A stretch of 64,000 nt of DNA from Culex pipiens pallens (Eukaryota > Arthropoda > Insecta > Diptera > Culicidae). Shown one piece after another: positions 20,659 to 34,345 of this stretch. Made by a program: the position numbers and the translations under genes. Location of the stretch: positions 3,273,338 to 3,337,337 of the forward strand of contig NC_068938.1 in the NCBI RefSeq assembly GCF_016801865.2. The letters run 5' to 3'. The first letter of the stretch is position 1; every line of letters starts with the position of its first letter. The notes below the pieces were generated by a model that searched no databases, had not been told where the DNA came from, and was given only the letters and a program-made list of their open reading frames with translations.

Positions 20659-23010
20659 CATACAAACCTTCGGATAATTGATTCTGGACTGTATACCTTA
20701 AAATTACTTGCATATCGAAAAGTTTTCGTGGAAAATCTTTGAAATTATAAAATAGAAAAAAAAGTCAAAATGCATAAAAATTTTAATTATATCTGATAGA
20801 AACCTTTGCATTTTGTGACAACTGGAATATTCCGAAAATAGTTTAATTGACTGATTCTTTTAGATATTCACAACATCCATAACTTAGTAAATGTTGTAAT
20901 AATGCAACTGGAAACATACAATTGTATTAATGTACGTTTTCCTTTTATTTCTTCAAATAGTTTCTATCAAGCAGAACTGAAATCTTATATAATAAAAAAA
21001 AATATTGCGGATGTAAACAAACTTGGAATTGCTATATTTTTAGCGAAACAATGACTTCGAGAGCATTAATCATTTCGATAAACGATAAATATATATTCGC
21101 AAGCAAATATTTTTTAAAGCAAAAAAAATGAGGAAAATAGGATATAACAATACATTTTGCCTTTATATTGTAACAGTTATATTCAGACATTAAATAATTA
21201 AATCAATGTTTACATAAAAGCTCTCGTGGATACTTAAGCCGGCTGATTCGGAGTTGTTTTGTTTTCGTCTCTTCCGATACAACCCTGAATCTCTTAAATC
21301 ATTTGCAGTAGTGCTGATTTAAGTAGTTTTTTCGATTCCGGTTATTTCTGGGACATAACTACCTTGACTTTCTAATTTCACACCTAATGATAAGCCACAA
21401 ATCTCTCCGCCAAAATTGAAAATTAAAACAAATGATCCCAAACCTGCTACCAAGTAGCTTATCGAAAGTCATTAACAATCGTCTGCCACCATCGGAACAA
21501 ATTTCCCTGCCAGCCATCACCGAAATCTGTTTCCGCAATCAATTCCCACAACCCGCCATCACCAGCCCGGGAGCTAGAATCGAGAATTGAATTTCCTATT
21601 ATCAAACAGAAACCTGTCAGCGCGAGATCCGCGAGATATCCTCCGGAGGAAGAATTTGGAACCATTTTTCAAACATCCTCCCACCACCACCATCCTCGCC
21701 GGAAATCTCGACAGTTCATGAAACGTGAGAATGCGGCCCCGGCTGGATGGAAAACAAATGAGCTATTCTTGAAAAATCTGATTAAAACAAAGCGAGTTCC
21801 GCCAACTCTGTGGTGTCGCATTCATAAAGCAAATAAAGGTCCTTTCCAGAGACGGGTAAAGTGGTTCTACTCCTCCTCCCACGTGCTCCCCGACCATCCG
21901 GGTTGGCCATGACGAGAGGTGACGCTGTGTGCCCTTAGGTGGAGACAAATGTGTGACAACACACAGCCTACTTGAGCTGCTCAGATAGCTGGAACAAATG
22001 AGCAGGAACTGGAAGAGGGGCGGAAGGTAAGTGTGTCATCCTGTTGTGTTGTGTTGTGTAACCCTTTTTCCATCATAATGAACAATTTCAAACGCACCCA
22101 ACAATACGCTCTATGCATAATCGCACGAAACCGTAACCGTAAGCTTGAGGTGTGAGGAAAAACGGAAAAGAATAAACAACATTCATTGACAACAGCCAGC
22201 AATCCATCTTCTTCATTTTTTCAACTCTATCATTATTCAATCTCTGCTCGGTTCAGCACTCTTTCGCCACTCAACCGCGTCCCTTTGCGACATTTCCAGT
22301 TTTGTGGAAAATTATTCACTCCCTGAAGAGCAGCATCCCTGTTTCAGAGTTAAATTGGTGTTTGCCCAAAGTATCGCCTTTTCCCGGCACGGTGGCGACG
22401 GCTTTTCGGATGTTGGTTGATCCTTTTTTTCACTTCCCACACTGCCAGATTTTTGGTGGGACGAAAGGTTATGATGATGACAGGCCGATGTATTTGCACA
22501 AGGAGAGGTGACGCAGGGCAACAACAAATAGAAACGTGCTTTTGCATATTCAAATGTTATTTAATTCACTCATCCTCGATTCATTACTATGGGGCTTACC
22601 CATAATTCTAGTTAAAGGAGAATGAACCTTGAACTGGGCTGCTGGCAGTCAGTAGGCCTTGCCGTTGATCCCTGATGATGGTGGAAAAGATTTGGAGGCA
22701 GTAGGCGTTGATTAACTGATTATTTAAAGAACTCTTTTGGATTCTTTTTTTGATCAAAATTAATTTTAAACATTCTTTAACCATATTTGTGCAGGGAAAT
22801 TCGAACAGGGTCGACAAATTGAAAATATACAAAAATAACCTTTTTATTCTAAATCCATGACTCTTACGATCAAAGTAAGCGATTTGCCATTATAGATCGG
22901 GCTTTACTATTCAAAAAATATTGAAGTAACGAAAACAAAAACTTTAGTGATAAAATAAAACATTTTGCAGTTCTGTACAACGAAAATTCACAACATTTCA
23001 AAAGAATTTT
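20659..23010. other. Noncoding; AT-rich then GC-richer unique DNA
   Basis: Up to about 21230 the DNA is AT-rich. 21230-22600 is GC-richer and looks unique. Short frames occur on both strands without domains. No RNA gene seen. Confidence 0.5.
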
Positions 23011-23890
23011 GTTGATGTTGATGTTGATGTTGATGTTGATGTTGATGTTGATGTTGATGTTGATGTTGATGTTGATGTTGATGTTGATGTTGATGTTGAT
23101 GTTGATGTTGATGTTGATGTTGATGTTGATGTTGATGTTGATGTTGATGTTGATGTTGATGTTGATGTTGATGTTGATGTTGATGTTGATGTTGATGTTG
23201 ATGTTGATGTTGATGTTGATGTTGATGTTGATGTTGATGTTGATGTTGATGTTGATGTTGATGTTGATGTTGATGTTGATGTTGATGTTGATGTTGATGT
23301 TGATGTTGATGTTGATGTTGATGTTGATGTTGATGTTGATGTTGATGTTGATGTTGATGTTGATGTTGATGTTGATGTTGATGTTGATGTTGATGTTGAT
23401 GTTGATGTTGATGTTGATGTTGATGTTGATGTTGATGTTGATGTTGATGTTGATGTTGATGTTGATGTTGATGTTGATGTTGATGTTGATGTTGATGTTG
23501 ATGTTGATGTTGTTGATGTTGATGTTGATGTTGATGTTGATGTTGATGTTGATGTTGATGTTGATGTTGATGTTGATGTTGATGTTGATGTTGATGTTGA
23601 TGTTGATGTTGATGTTGATGTTGATGTTGATGTTGATGTTGATGTTGATGTTGATGTTGATGTTGATGTTTATGTTGATGTTGATGTTGATGTTGATGTT
23701 GATGTTGATGTTGATGTTGATGTTGATGTTGATGTTGATGTTGATGTTGATGTTGATGTTGATGTTGATGTTGATGTTGATGTTGATGTTGATGTTGATG
23801 TTGATGTTGATGTTGATGTTGATGTTGATGTTGATGTTGATGTTGATGTTGATGTTGATGTTGATGTTGATGTTGATGTTGATGTTGATG
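23011..23890. repeat. (TTGATG)n microsatellite, about 147 units
   Basis: About 880 bp of nearly pure GTTGAT hexamer. I see two interruptions: loss of one triplet near 23511 and one G to T near 23670. Any frame read through it (Met-Leu repeats) is an artefact. Confidence 0.97.
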
Positions 23891-24099
23891 TTTTTGTTTT
23901 TGTTTTTGTTTTTGTTTTTGTTTTTGTTTTTGTTTTTGTTTTTGTTTTTGTTTTTGTTTTTGTTTTTGTTTTTGTTTTTGTTTTTGTTTTTGTTTTTGTT
24001 TTTGTTTTTGTTTTTGTTTTTGTTTTTGTTTTTGTTTTTGTTTTTGTTTTTGTTTTTGTTTTTGTTTTTGTTTTTGTTTTTGTTTTTGTTTTTGTTTTT
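23891..24099. repeat. (TTTTTG)n microsatellite, about 35 units
   Basis: Directly abuts the TTGATG array and keeps the 6-bp register. The unit differs by GA to TT only. It ends at TTTTTAGTTTACATC. Confidence 0.97.
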
Positions 24100-25555
24100 A
24101 GTTTACATCAATTTAGCAGACATAGTCCGTAATGGAAAGATGTTATTTTGAATTATTTTTTCAGAATAATCCGTTTATTGACTGATTATTAAAATAGCTG
24201 TTGAATTGTAAGCTTTTGATTAACTGCTTTTGTTTATTGCATTTGTCAGAATATTTTAAAAATCAAATAAATTGAAAAAAAAAAACAAAGCATATAATAT
24301 CTGAACAATTTCTCAAGTCTATGAACAATACAGGGTAGAAAACCCCTGAGCGAGCATATTAATCATTTTTTTCTGTCAGCTTAGAGAAGTGACGACAGCA
24401 TGTGATTTAGACTCCCAAAATTATATCCTTTAAATCTTCTCTACCAATCCCTTTGACACATGGTGATGATACCCTTTCACGGACTAAAAACAACGGAGAA
24501 GGATGTCACAGTCCCAAAGAGTAGCACCATCAGCCGCAGCAGGAAAAACAAACGGAAATAATCATGCCATATCTTCTTATCGCTAATTGCCGGTTATTTC
24601 GTCACTCTTGGATATTAATTAGAAGCAAACTGTATCAAATTTCCTCCTCTTGATACTACCGAAAAAGTGTCCCAAGCCCTCCGTCCCTCAGCCTTTGAAG
24701 TGTGTGCCTCTGTCTTCTGCTGTTGGCACACCCTCGAACTTCTATCTTGGAGGAGAGTCTAATAATTATCATATTTTCCCCGAAAAGAAAGAACAAACGG
24801 ACCAATCTGAGTTTGAAGGCTGCCTGATGATGCCGCCGAGACTTGGTCGCTCCTCGTGATAAAGTGAGTTTTAATAACCTTCCTTTTTTATGGAACGGCA
24901 ATTTTGGAGACCCCTTCCTCCTCCTCCTCTCCCCGTCACTAGCGAGCGATTTCACAACGAACCATATTGTTTTACTGCCGATTTATGAAATCAAATTCAA
25001 ATAGAAACGATGATTGGAAAAACGGCGAAACGTCGGTCGGTTGTCGTCGTCGTCTTTTAAGGAGGGAAAATCGATTTCCCCTACCCATAAGGGGGGAAGT
25101 CTTCTGGGAAGTGTTATCAATACGCATGCTTCATTAATTTTCTAAAGTAAAGCACCAGAATTGTGGCGCAAAAAAAAAGATGTGGTAATAAAAAAAAGTC
25201 GAAATCCTTGGATGAGGCGGAACAAAAAATAAGGAAGACAGGCGAGGGATAAAACTTTTCTCCGTAATCCTTCGCAGCATTGGCTTTCGGTTGGTGTATT
25301 TATTTTTTCCTCAAAGTGAAACGGGAAGAAAGCGCACACAAAAAATGAAACAGAAGGTGGGAAAATGTGAGAGGCTCCAAAAAAAAATATGATCCATTTA
25401 TGATAAATCGAAATCGGGAGCCACCTTGCCCCTGAGGTTGCACGGTGTGACGTAAATGTAAATTTCAGAATAAATTGTTTGCTATTACAAAAAAAAAATC
25501 ATAAACAAAAACTTTTCTTTTTATTTTTCCCACTCAAATGATCGGGATTTTTTTA
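24100..25555. other. Noncoding unique DNA
   Basis: About 24350-25450 is GC-richer, with no domain-bearing frame and no repeat copy noticed in the window. Confidence 0.5.
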
Positions 25556-25559
25556 AACC

Positions 25560-26850
25560 TTTGAATGTAATAACACAAATTTTTGATGATAATATCTTAA
25601 AATTGTCACAAGACTACGTATTTTTGAAAAAAAAAACTCAAAACTTTATTTTTTTACAATATGGGTATGAAATGCTCGAGTACTTTTCATGCATTTCGAA
25701 AGTAATAATGCAATTATTACTAATCAAAATTTTCTCAAAATTTTACAAAATGGAATAAAAAAAAACACAAAAAATTATAGTTTTTTTTACAATGTTGGTA
25801 TCAAATGATCGGAATTTAAATCGAAAGTTATGATTTCTTTTAAAAACAAAATTTTCACGAAACTACGTATTTTCGAAAAATACTCAAAACTATAGTTGTT
25901 ACAATATGGGTTTTAAATGATTGAGAATATTTCATACATTTCGGATGCAATAAGGCAGATGCAAATATTTTTCAAAGTTTTTTTCCCTCGGCTCTGGATG
26001 GTGTCCAAAGGAGGGGGGGGGTCAAAAAAATAAATAAAAATATAAATATTGAAATAAAAACCATAGTTTCAACATTTGCATGGAAAAAGTATTTATGCAT
26101 TTTACACTAGTTCAGTTGTTTTGCAAGCATTAGTTTTCAAAAAAGTAAGATTTGATGAAAACAAAAAAATAGCGAAAAGAAACTTTTTGCGATTCTAAAC
26201 ATCGAAAATTTTCAAAAATTCTAAAGATGCTTAAATCAACCCAAACATGCTAAAAATGATTTTAAATGCAGGGGATTGCATTTGAAATCAATTTCAGCTG
26301 TTTGCACTGAAACTTCCATTGAAGTTTTGAAGTTTTTTGAAAAAATGTGTAGCTTTGTACTAATTTTAAGTTTTTTGAATAAAATAATATTAGTTTTGAT
26401 ATAAACGAAAAATTTCTGTTTATTTTATCACAGATATTTTAACTTTTAAGTATTTTTTCAAAAATACGTTTTTGTTTTGTGAAAGTTTTGAGTATTTTCA
26501 AAAAAAAAGTATCAAAACGTTTACAATAAATAGAATTGTTTGATCGTTTGATAACCATGTTGTTAAAAACTAAAAATTTGCTGTACTTTTTCAAAAATAC
26601 GTAGTTTTGTGAAGTTTTTGAAATAATTTTTTTTTATTTATTTCGAAATGTATGACAAATTTCTGATCAAATTTTGGGTATCAAACTCTTTTTCTAAAAA
26701 AAAAAACTAAAATGTTGAGTATTTTTTTTAAAATACGTAGTTTTGAGAAAATTGTAAATACATGTTTTCAAAAATGTGTTTTATTACTAGCAAATTGTAT
26801 GAAGATCATTTGATACCCATATTGCAATAACAATAATTTTGAGTATTTTT
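25560..26850. repeat. Degenerate foldback block
   Basis: The left part carries motifs such as ACTACGTATTTTTGAAAAA and GGTATCAAATGATC (about 25612, 25865, 25796). The right part carries their inversions, CAAAAATACGTAGTTTTG (about 26593, 26735) and GATCATTTGATACCC (about 26805). This is an old nest of inverted-repeat elements with no coding content. Edges are approximate. Confidence 0.5.
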
Positions 26851-29664
26851 TCGAGAAACATTGCATTTTTAAAATGGCTACCAAGGTGGTGAGAATCTGG
26901 TTCAGGTGGAATTGGGTACTAAAGCCCTATTTCAATTTTTATGTACAATGGTAAAAAACACGATTAAAAACCATTTCTGATCACTTTTTTTCATTTTAAT
27001 GCAATTTTTTTTTTGACAAGACAACATTTTTTCGATGGATCAACTATGGTCTCCTTGGAAAGAGCTGTCAAGTAGGAGCTTTTCTTACAAGAAGGACCGC
27101 GAGGCTAATTTTTTAAAATTGATTTAAAAATCCATTTTAAACTCTTTGTGGTCGTACAATGGGTCATTGTACTCAGAAAAATGAGCTTTATCGCTGTAAA
27201 CTATTATATCAGCAATCTAAGCTTCATTTTAGGACCCAATTGGTTCTATTGCCAATTATCGATTCCTAGGCAACTTGGGCTCCGACAATCATCACATCAC
27301 ATGGCGAAAATCCAGTCTGAAATCCGCTTAAATCACAGTCTCTTAGCAAAACGAAACATTGCATTTTCAAAATACAGGAAAAATACGTTTTTTTTTTTGT
27401 ATTGAAAATTTCAATGTTTCATGGATAGCTGACATCAGCCTGATTTAAATTTTTTAAAGGTTTGGATTATTTTTCATGGAAAATAAGACCTGATTAAATG
27501 ACACTGAGAAAAACTCAAAATTTTCTCAGCGCTTCAGCAATATTTTTGCATAATTGTTTTTAAAAAATGTGCTGAGTGATTGAAATTTAATTTTGGATCT
27601 TACAATATTTTTTTAAATGTTGTTTTGCAATATTTAAGAATATTTTCAAAAAATCTATTTATTCAAAACATCATATCTTCGGTACCAGATTATGAACTAT
27701 CTTAAATCATAGCGCAAAAAATGTTTTAATTCCCATTCAAAAAAACTAAAATAAAAAAAAATAAAAAATATGTATTTTTGCATTTAAGATTAAAAAATCG
27801 ATCCATTATTTTCCGTGTAGGTACACGGAATATTTCAAAATATTCCATCGGTGAAATTAGATTCAGCTTTATTCTTTATTTTTTGTTTTATTCTGAACGA
27901 ATATTTTTAAAAATCTGGCCAAATAGGTGAATCGATATTTTTTACGTAAAAAACCCAGAAATGTATTTTTTTTTATTTTTTAAACATTTATCTTGCTTCA
28001 AATTCTATGAACAATTCATAAGCTTTAAAAAAATCTAGTTTTAATGAGATTAGCAAATTACGAAAAAGTGTAATTTCAATGTAATATAATCCTCCTGAAA
28101 TCCCACCGTTTCCAGATCGTCCTCGACCCAAGAAGCAAGGACGCCCATCATCGGAAAAGAGAGAAAAGGCAAACTGTCGCTGCTGCGCTCTATCTTCCTC
28201 ACCATTTTTCTCACTCGCTCGATAACACGCGACAAAGTTTACTTTTAAATTGTGTTTAGCGGAACAGAAGCGTGAATATGATGTGTTTTTTTTTTGTTTT
28301 GGGTTGTGGGTTCACGTTGGTATTTCCCTTCCAGATATTGGATTCCATGTATATATTTTTTCATCTTTTATTTCTGATTATGCACGTCAGCATAATCGAC
28401 TGTTTTGTTTTTTTCCTCGGGTCTTTTTTTTGTGGAAAGACAAAACCGACTCGGTGGAGGAGGAACAACACACCCGGTGAAGAGCAAACAATCTATTTGT
28501 TTTGGTGTGTTTGAAAGTGGCAATTCGGTTTCCGGAGGGTGCAGGAGTGTTTTTGAACGGAATTGATGCCAACACTTGGCCTCCGGGGTGACGAAGCGTG
28601 AGGGTGTGGTTCTGGAAGTTAAATTTTGATTGGAATTGAAGTTATTGTTTTTAAAATATCAAATTTTTAAATATTTTTCCATCAAAGCAACCCACTCCAG
28701 ATGACCCTCGCGCGAGCAATGTAGGTCAGCATTCGTCGGCGGCTCCTTGGATCCCGAAAAAAGGCAGAAGCACCGCCACCGTACCGTGGCGTAATTAGCC
28801 CTTTTTTTCTTCCCGCCGAAAGAATGATCCACAAATGATTAACGGTGAAAAAAACACCCCCTTGAAAGTGGCCGCCAAAAGAAACAAAATAAGAAATAAA
28901 TCATTAGACGGACCCCTTTCCACACTGAATGATGATGCTGGCAGCCTGGCGGCGTTGTTGTGACTCCACGTGCGTCCAGAAACAGACACCCGAAAATTAT
29001 CCAAAACTAAAACAATAATCTATGGCCATTCAATTCTCTTGATTTGTGCTAGAACTAATGGAGAAAAACGATCGACGACCCAGGGGGAGAAGTGAACGCC
29101 AGGCGCAAAAAACCAGAAATAAAACTCCCAAAACTAAAAAAGACCGTCCAAACGAGCCGGCAAAAAAGTGCTTTTGAGTCTCGCTGGACATTTGAGGCAT
29201 CGGTTTTCTTCAAAGTTCACGCTTTCTTCCAATCTGGCTGCGAGAGATGACTCTTTAGGTTGTTACAGTTTTTTTTTTCTTCTCTCTATGCGAGGGGAAG
29301 GGTGTTGGTGCGCACATTTGCTCTATAAATAACAGAATAATCATTTTCGTAATTTCAAACAGGCGCCAGGGCCAGTGGTTTCGGTTACAAATTCGTTCTG
29401 CGCACGGTTTTATCCAACGAAGACGACGACGAGCTTAGCTCAGCGGCAGACTCAGCGGGAAACGAATAAACAGCATGCTGTGAGATCAGGGGAGTTGAAA
29501 GGGTTGGATGAGACCTTAATGGTACCTAATTTATGATAAATTTCTATTCAATCTAAAGACCAAATTCATTGTTTGGAATTATCCTAAAATTTTATGTAAC
29601 TAGTAGATTATCAAAATATTCAAAAACTTTCAGAATTCAAAAATTCTCTTCCACATATATCCCA
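26851..29664. other. Noncoding; AT-rich, then GC-richer 28080-29500
   Basis: No supportable gene. 26870-27420 looks repeat-derived; 28080-29500 looks unique. Frames near 28250-28575 overlap on both strands and lack domains. Confidence 0.45.
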
Positions 29665-29891
29665 CACAGAAAAAAAAGTAGATTTTTGGAATGTTGAAAA
29701 TTTGGTAGGTTGAATATTGCCTCTTTTTTTGAGTAATATTACATAAAAAATGTGTTAAAATGTGAACCTGATGAATACTCATCAAAAACTGATGAAAATT
29801 CATCATTTTTTGGGGTAAAATTAATCATTTTTTTCGACACAAAATCTGTCAACATTTCCTGATGAAAATTACCATCATTTTTTTTTCTGTG
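29665..29891. mobile_element. Small MITE with CACAGAAAAAAAA inverted ends
   Basis: CACAGAAAAAAAA near 29665 is matched by TTTTTTTTCTGTG ending near 29891. The interior is AT-rich with repeated GATGAAAATT(C/A) motifs and no frame. I could not fix a target duplication. Confidence 0.5.
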
Positions 29892-31339
29892 CAACAATTA
29901 ACCAATCCACGGTGGTTTGTAGTGATAGTTCATTCATAGTACAGTAAAAATACGTAAATTTTATGTTTCAAAGACTAAAATATGAGATTTTACTGATAAT
30001 TTTCCCACTTATTCTGGATCCACATTTTTTTACTACTTGTTAGAATGTCACTTAACAGCAAATGCTTGAAATTACGATGTATTCCTTTCTTGTAGCCTTT
30101 TTAAACATATCAAATAATGCTAAGTTTTGACAACTGAATAATTCCCATTTTTTCATGTTCAAGAGGACATTTTTTGATTATTTTACTGTACAAAAGCATC
30201 GCTTATTGTATGCTATTTTATATACCTTCAATTATTTTATCAATTGATTCTGATACTTTAATGCCGATTCTACATCCTTCAATCACATTTCTTAGCATGT
30301 CACTTAAACATTTTTAGACTTTTTTGCCGTTTGGCTCTGTAATCATCTTCAAGATCAGAAATATTTTTGAGAAAATTTCTTCGAAATAATCTTATCAAAT
30401 AAATTTTAATCGGTTTTCGACTCTTAATTGATCAAAATGACAAAACCCATCCTACTCTGGCTTCCACATTTTGCGGATTTGTTTCTCATGAATATCGAGT
30501 GGTATCCGTGTCCGGCCTTTAATTTTCCTAAAAATCGTTCGCATTTTAAAAGTGACCCACTGCACCTGAACCTATATATTTTTTTAAAATTTGAATGAAT
30601 TTTGAATTGGGAAAGACACTTCAATCAATAATTATTTTATTCTTTGGATCAAGGTCGAAAAATCTTAAATTTAAAACTGTAGTAAAAATCCAAACGATAT
30701 TCTTTTTTAAAAAAGTTTACATTTTGATTACAAAGCTATTTGTTTTTTATTATTTTTGTAAGTTGATCATAACGTCTTAATTTCATAAGTTTTCATGGAA
30801 AAAAACAACAACATTTTTTTACAGCTGAATCATCACCACGAAGTCCAAAAAAATATATTTAAATTTTCTCTCACATATTAAATGAGTGTGAATTAGTGTA
30901 AAAGAATGAAAAAATAGTATAAAAAGAAAGGATTGAATAATATATTTTCAAATTTGTTCTTTATAAAGCCATAAAAAGAACTGCTTTAAAAAATCAAACA
31001 GAATGAAAAAGAATAGATAAAAAAGATGCCACTAACAAAGATAGGTTTGAATTATACAATTTCTCGAACAAAAATATCTCCTCTTGTTTGAAAAAATATT
31101 TTTTTCTCAAAAAACTGCTAAAAAATAAAGAAATAAACTAATTATATTTTCAAAAATCATTGTTTCCTTTCAAAAACACCCAAAAAGCAAAAAAAAATGT
31201 TAGTTGAACCTTTTTAAAAGGAAACTTAAGGTTTTTCCTTTAGACTGTTTAATTCATGTGAGCAATTCTCTTCAAAATCGGCAAATTTTGTGCCTTTTTA
31301 TTTTTGCTTTTTTTTAATTTGGCTCAAACTTTTGACTAA
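29892..31339. other. AT-rich noncoding DNA
   Basis: Low-complexity A/T runs; nothing gene-like. Confidence 0.5.
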
Positions 31340-31510
31340 GAAGCCAATACAAGGCTCCACGCAGAAATGGTACGTAAATATTAAACAATCTGACATTTCT
31401 GACCGGTTTGGTGTCTTCAGCAAAGTTGTAAATATTAATAAGGACAATTCAAACAAAAATTGTACACTGAAAAATAATATTTTTTGCTATTTTTTGGATT
31501 AGTTTATTTT
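31340..31510. repeat. Dispersed repeat family 2, copy 1
   Basis: Shares ACGTAAATATT, then TTTGGTGTCTTC and a following ATTAATAAGGAC-like stretch, with copies at 42780-43020, 49900-50370 and about 60230-60440. Noncoding. Confidence 0.45.
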
Positions 31511-31819
31511 TGCAAAAATCAATTTTCTTAAATCCATATTTTTCTATTTTTGATTTTTTGATGTTTTAGGGGACAAAACACCGCAACTTTTGAGCCATAG
31601 ACAAGTATGGCGAAATATTGAATATTGACCTCTTCAAAATGTAAGTCTAGGTTCCAAAATTTAAAAAAAAAATCTGGTGGATTAGAAAATTTCACAATAT
31701 AAGACCATTAGTTTCTGAGATATTGATACAAGAAAATAAAAAGCTGTTCGGATGAGACTAAAAATCATCAACTTTTCTGCAGCCAAAGGTCAAATCTTTA
31801 GTGTCTCCAAGACAATTTT

Positions 31820-32110
31820 ATTGGAAACAAGCCTAACCCGACAAACTTCGTTCTAACTTCGTTTGTTGACGTTTTTGGCTTCAGCCTCCTGTGATCAAAG
31901 TTTGATTTTACGTAGCTTTTTCCATACAATTTACCGATGCTCCAGAATCGGTTCCAGAGTGGCCAAAGTGTCAATTAGTTAGCGTATAAACCTTCCTTGG
32001 GCTTATACGAACCCAACGCAACAAAGAGCACCTCGAACCGACGCTCCGAATTGAACTGATTCGCGTTCGAACAAAACCGTCGAAATTTTATATATACACC
32101 CAAACGGCGG
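31820..32110 (-). repeat. Dispersed repeat family 1, copy 1 (inverted)
   Basis: Reverse orientation of 59333-59620. It includes CCCGACAAACTTCGTTCT, CAGCCTCCTGTGATCAAA, GAGTGGCCAAAGTG and TCGAACAAAACCGTCGAAAT, and ends TTATATATAC. LTR element 2 inserted about 110 bp beyond it. The TATATATA-rich end and lack of inverted repeats could suit a Helitron-like element, but this is weak. Confidence 0.55.
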
Positions 32111-32224
32111 TCGCATGATTGTGATGCATGGTGGCATGAAAGTATATCAGAATCTGCATGAAAACTGTCCTCATGCGTTTTTTGCGATATAGGGGTATGA
32201 CATTTTTGCCCGTTACCGACAATT

Positions 32225-33788
32225 TGTCACCTCCCCATTTCCGGGGAAAGTGCGAGCATGAGACAAGATGGAGTACTATTGAATAGCAGGAGTACCATTT
32301 CCTGCACAGATGCAAAAGAACACAGCAAACAATAAAAATGGGTCGAATTCCAACAGAATCCCAGATAATCAACCAGCCCTCCCAAGACAAGGATAAATTC
32401 AACCTACACAGAAATAAAAGAGGGGATTTTAGCGTACTTACATCTATATTGGCGAACTAAACCTAGTTGGCGTCCTTAAAACTAGAGTTGCGGGTGTAAA
32501 CCTGTGTGTGTGTGTGACCCCCGTGTATCCCTCGACGATCCGGAACAACGTTGCTGCCCGGGCAGAACCCAGCTTGGTCACCGGCAAGAACGCCGGCCAT
32601 CCGGTGCATTAGCCCCGCCGTCCAGTCGGCAGGAATGCACAGCAGCGCACTGCTCCACACCACGGCTCCAGCCATGATGGAATTCAGCTTGTGAAACAGG
32701 AAATGAAGGCCTGCACAATGGCAGACAATAGAAATTAGCACACATTTCAGGGACGAAGCACATTTTTTGGGACTTATTTTAGAATGGCGGTTAGATCTTC
32801 TCCTTACCGATCTCAAGTACTCCTAACTACTCCAGCATGGCCATGCTATCCATGCTGAACGTAGACGCCACCTCACTACGCACAAAAAGTACAAAAAGGA
32901 CTCAAATTAACACAAATTAAGCACACGAGGGAGGGTCGCCACTCTACCTCTCCACCACGACCAATTTACGGTGTCGCGGCACCTCGCACTCCAGTGCGGT
33001 TATTATTCCACGCCTTGTTCTTCCTCCTAGGCGAAACAATCAAGATTACGATTAAAATTACGCTCACATCACAAAATCCGCAAAAATTACACTGGTGAGA
33101 CGGTTTTCACCACAGAAATTCCTCGAACTAAACTTCTTCTTCAGGTCGATCGTCTGGCGGAAAATATATCGGGTTGACGATCGACGCGGTCTCCTTTACG
33201 ATAAACCAGTGACTGATGACGATCCGCGGGCGACGATCGGCTATATTGCCTGACCGATCGCGCCTCGCTTTATCACTCACGGCTCTAGTTGGCGTCGGCC
33301 GATAAGAGATTGGAGAGTGAGTACCGGGGCGTCGCCAGGGTGGCTGCTCGACTTGATTTCCCCATCGGGAAATTAGTTTGGTGCTGGCATGGTTGATGTC
33401 GGTCCGGTATGTTGATGTGATGATGAGCATAAACATAATCGGTGGGTGTGCATGTTGTGTTTTGTGCTAGGGTAATCAATCAACGATCGGCCTTCAGTTT
33501 TTAAATTGCCCAATATCTAGTGCATACGTGCCTTATGTGCGTCCGGTTAGCTGGGAGATCACGCACTCGCGAGAGTAAGCGCGATCGTCATCGATCGGCT
33601 GCTGGGAAGCCGCGATCGATGATGATGATGGTTCTTGGCCTCTTGTTTGTGTTGTAAGTGTAGTGGTTTTATAAAATTCTAGAAGACAAAAGATCAAATT
33701 TTGCCCTGATCGGGATGGCTTAGGGCATTCTTCTTGTTATTCGCAGACTCCTACTGTTGCGATGGTAAACTGCAGCAGGCAGGTTACA
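32225..33788 (-). repeat. Left (3') LTR of element 2
   Basis: 1564 bp, TG...CA. Unusually rich in GATCG/CGATC between 33140 and 33620 (eight occurrences). A sense-strand TATAAAA lies at 33667-33673, only about 115 bp from the LTR start, implying a short U3 and a long transcribed R/U5. Small open frames within it are repeated in the other LTR and have no recognisable domain. Confidence 0.95.
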
Positions 33789-33801
33789 ATACCCCCACAC
33801 C
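33789..33801 (-). promoter_or_regulatory. Polypurine tract, element 2
   Basis: The sense strand reads GGTGTGGGGGTAT directly before the 3' LTR (TGTAACC...). It has the same GTGTGGGGG core as the tract of element 1. Confidence 0.75.
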
Positions 33802-34345
33802 AGACAGAAATATGGGATTAGTATCAACCAAAGGAAGATATCTAAGACCAGTATTGCTGTGGTCGCTAGACACTCCTCGTAACCCACTCTCCCACAACAG
33901 ACAAGCGGAATCCAATTTAATAAACTCACAGTTAAAACAATCCCAGTGTCTTATTATGATAACGTTCTTTTCTTTTTGATAGTCCATTTGTTCATTGATC
34001 ATAAATTGGATTCTTGATTCAGTACATTCAATTAGGTTTCGATAAATACATTTTTGGTACACACACTCTTTCAAAAAATTCCTAGGTAAAATTGAATTCA
34101 TCCCATTCATGCAAAGTCGTTCATGCAACACTTTAAAATAATAAAGTAAACTTTCACACACTTTAAAATCAACACTAAATCACTTCAATCATTTTTATTC
34201 ATTCACTCTCACTATCAAACAATCTCACTCATTAATTGGGTGGCCAACCCTCATGTATACTATCAAACATACTATATCATACTAATTTCACTTAAATAAA
34301 TAATCACAACACACTAAAATTGAAACCTAATCAGTTAGTACGAAT
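33789..34345 (-). other. 3' untranslated region of element 2
   Basis: About 550 bp between the pol stop and the 3' LTR; AT-rich, no env-like frame. The LTR-proximal end holds the purine tract. Confidence 0.7.

Noticed and set aside
23009..24151. 380-codon Met-Leu/Phe-Leu frame
   Set aside because: Translation of hexamer microsatellites.
32463..33479. Frames of 61-117 codons inside the element 2 LTRs (also 40720-41736)
   Set aside because: Duplicated only because the LTR is duplicated; no domain, and overlapping frames on the same DNA.
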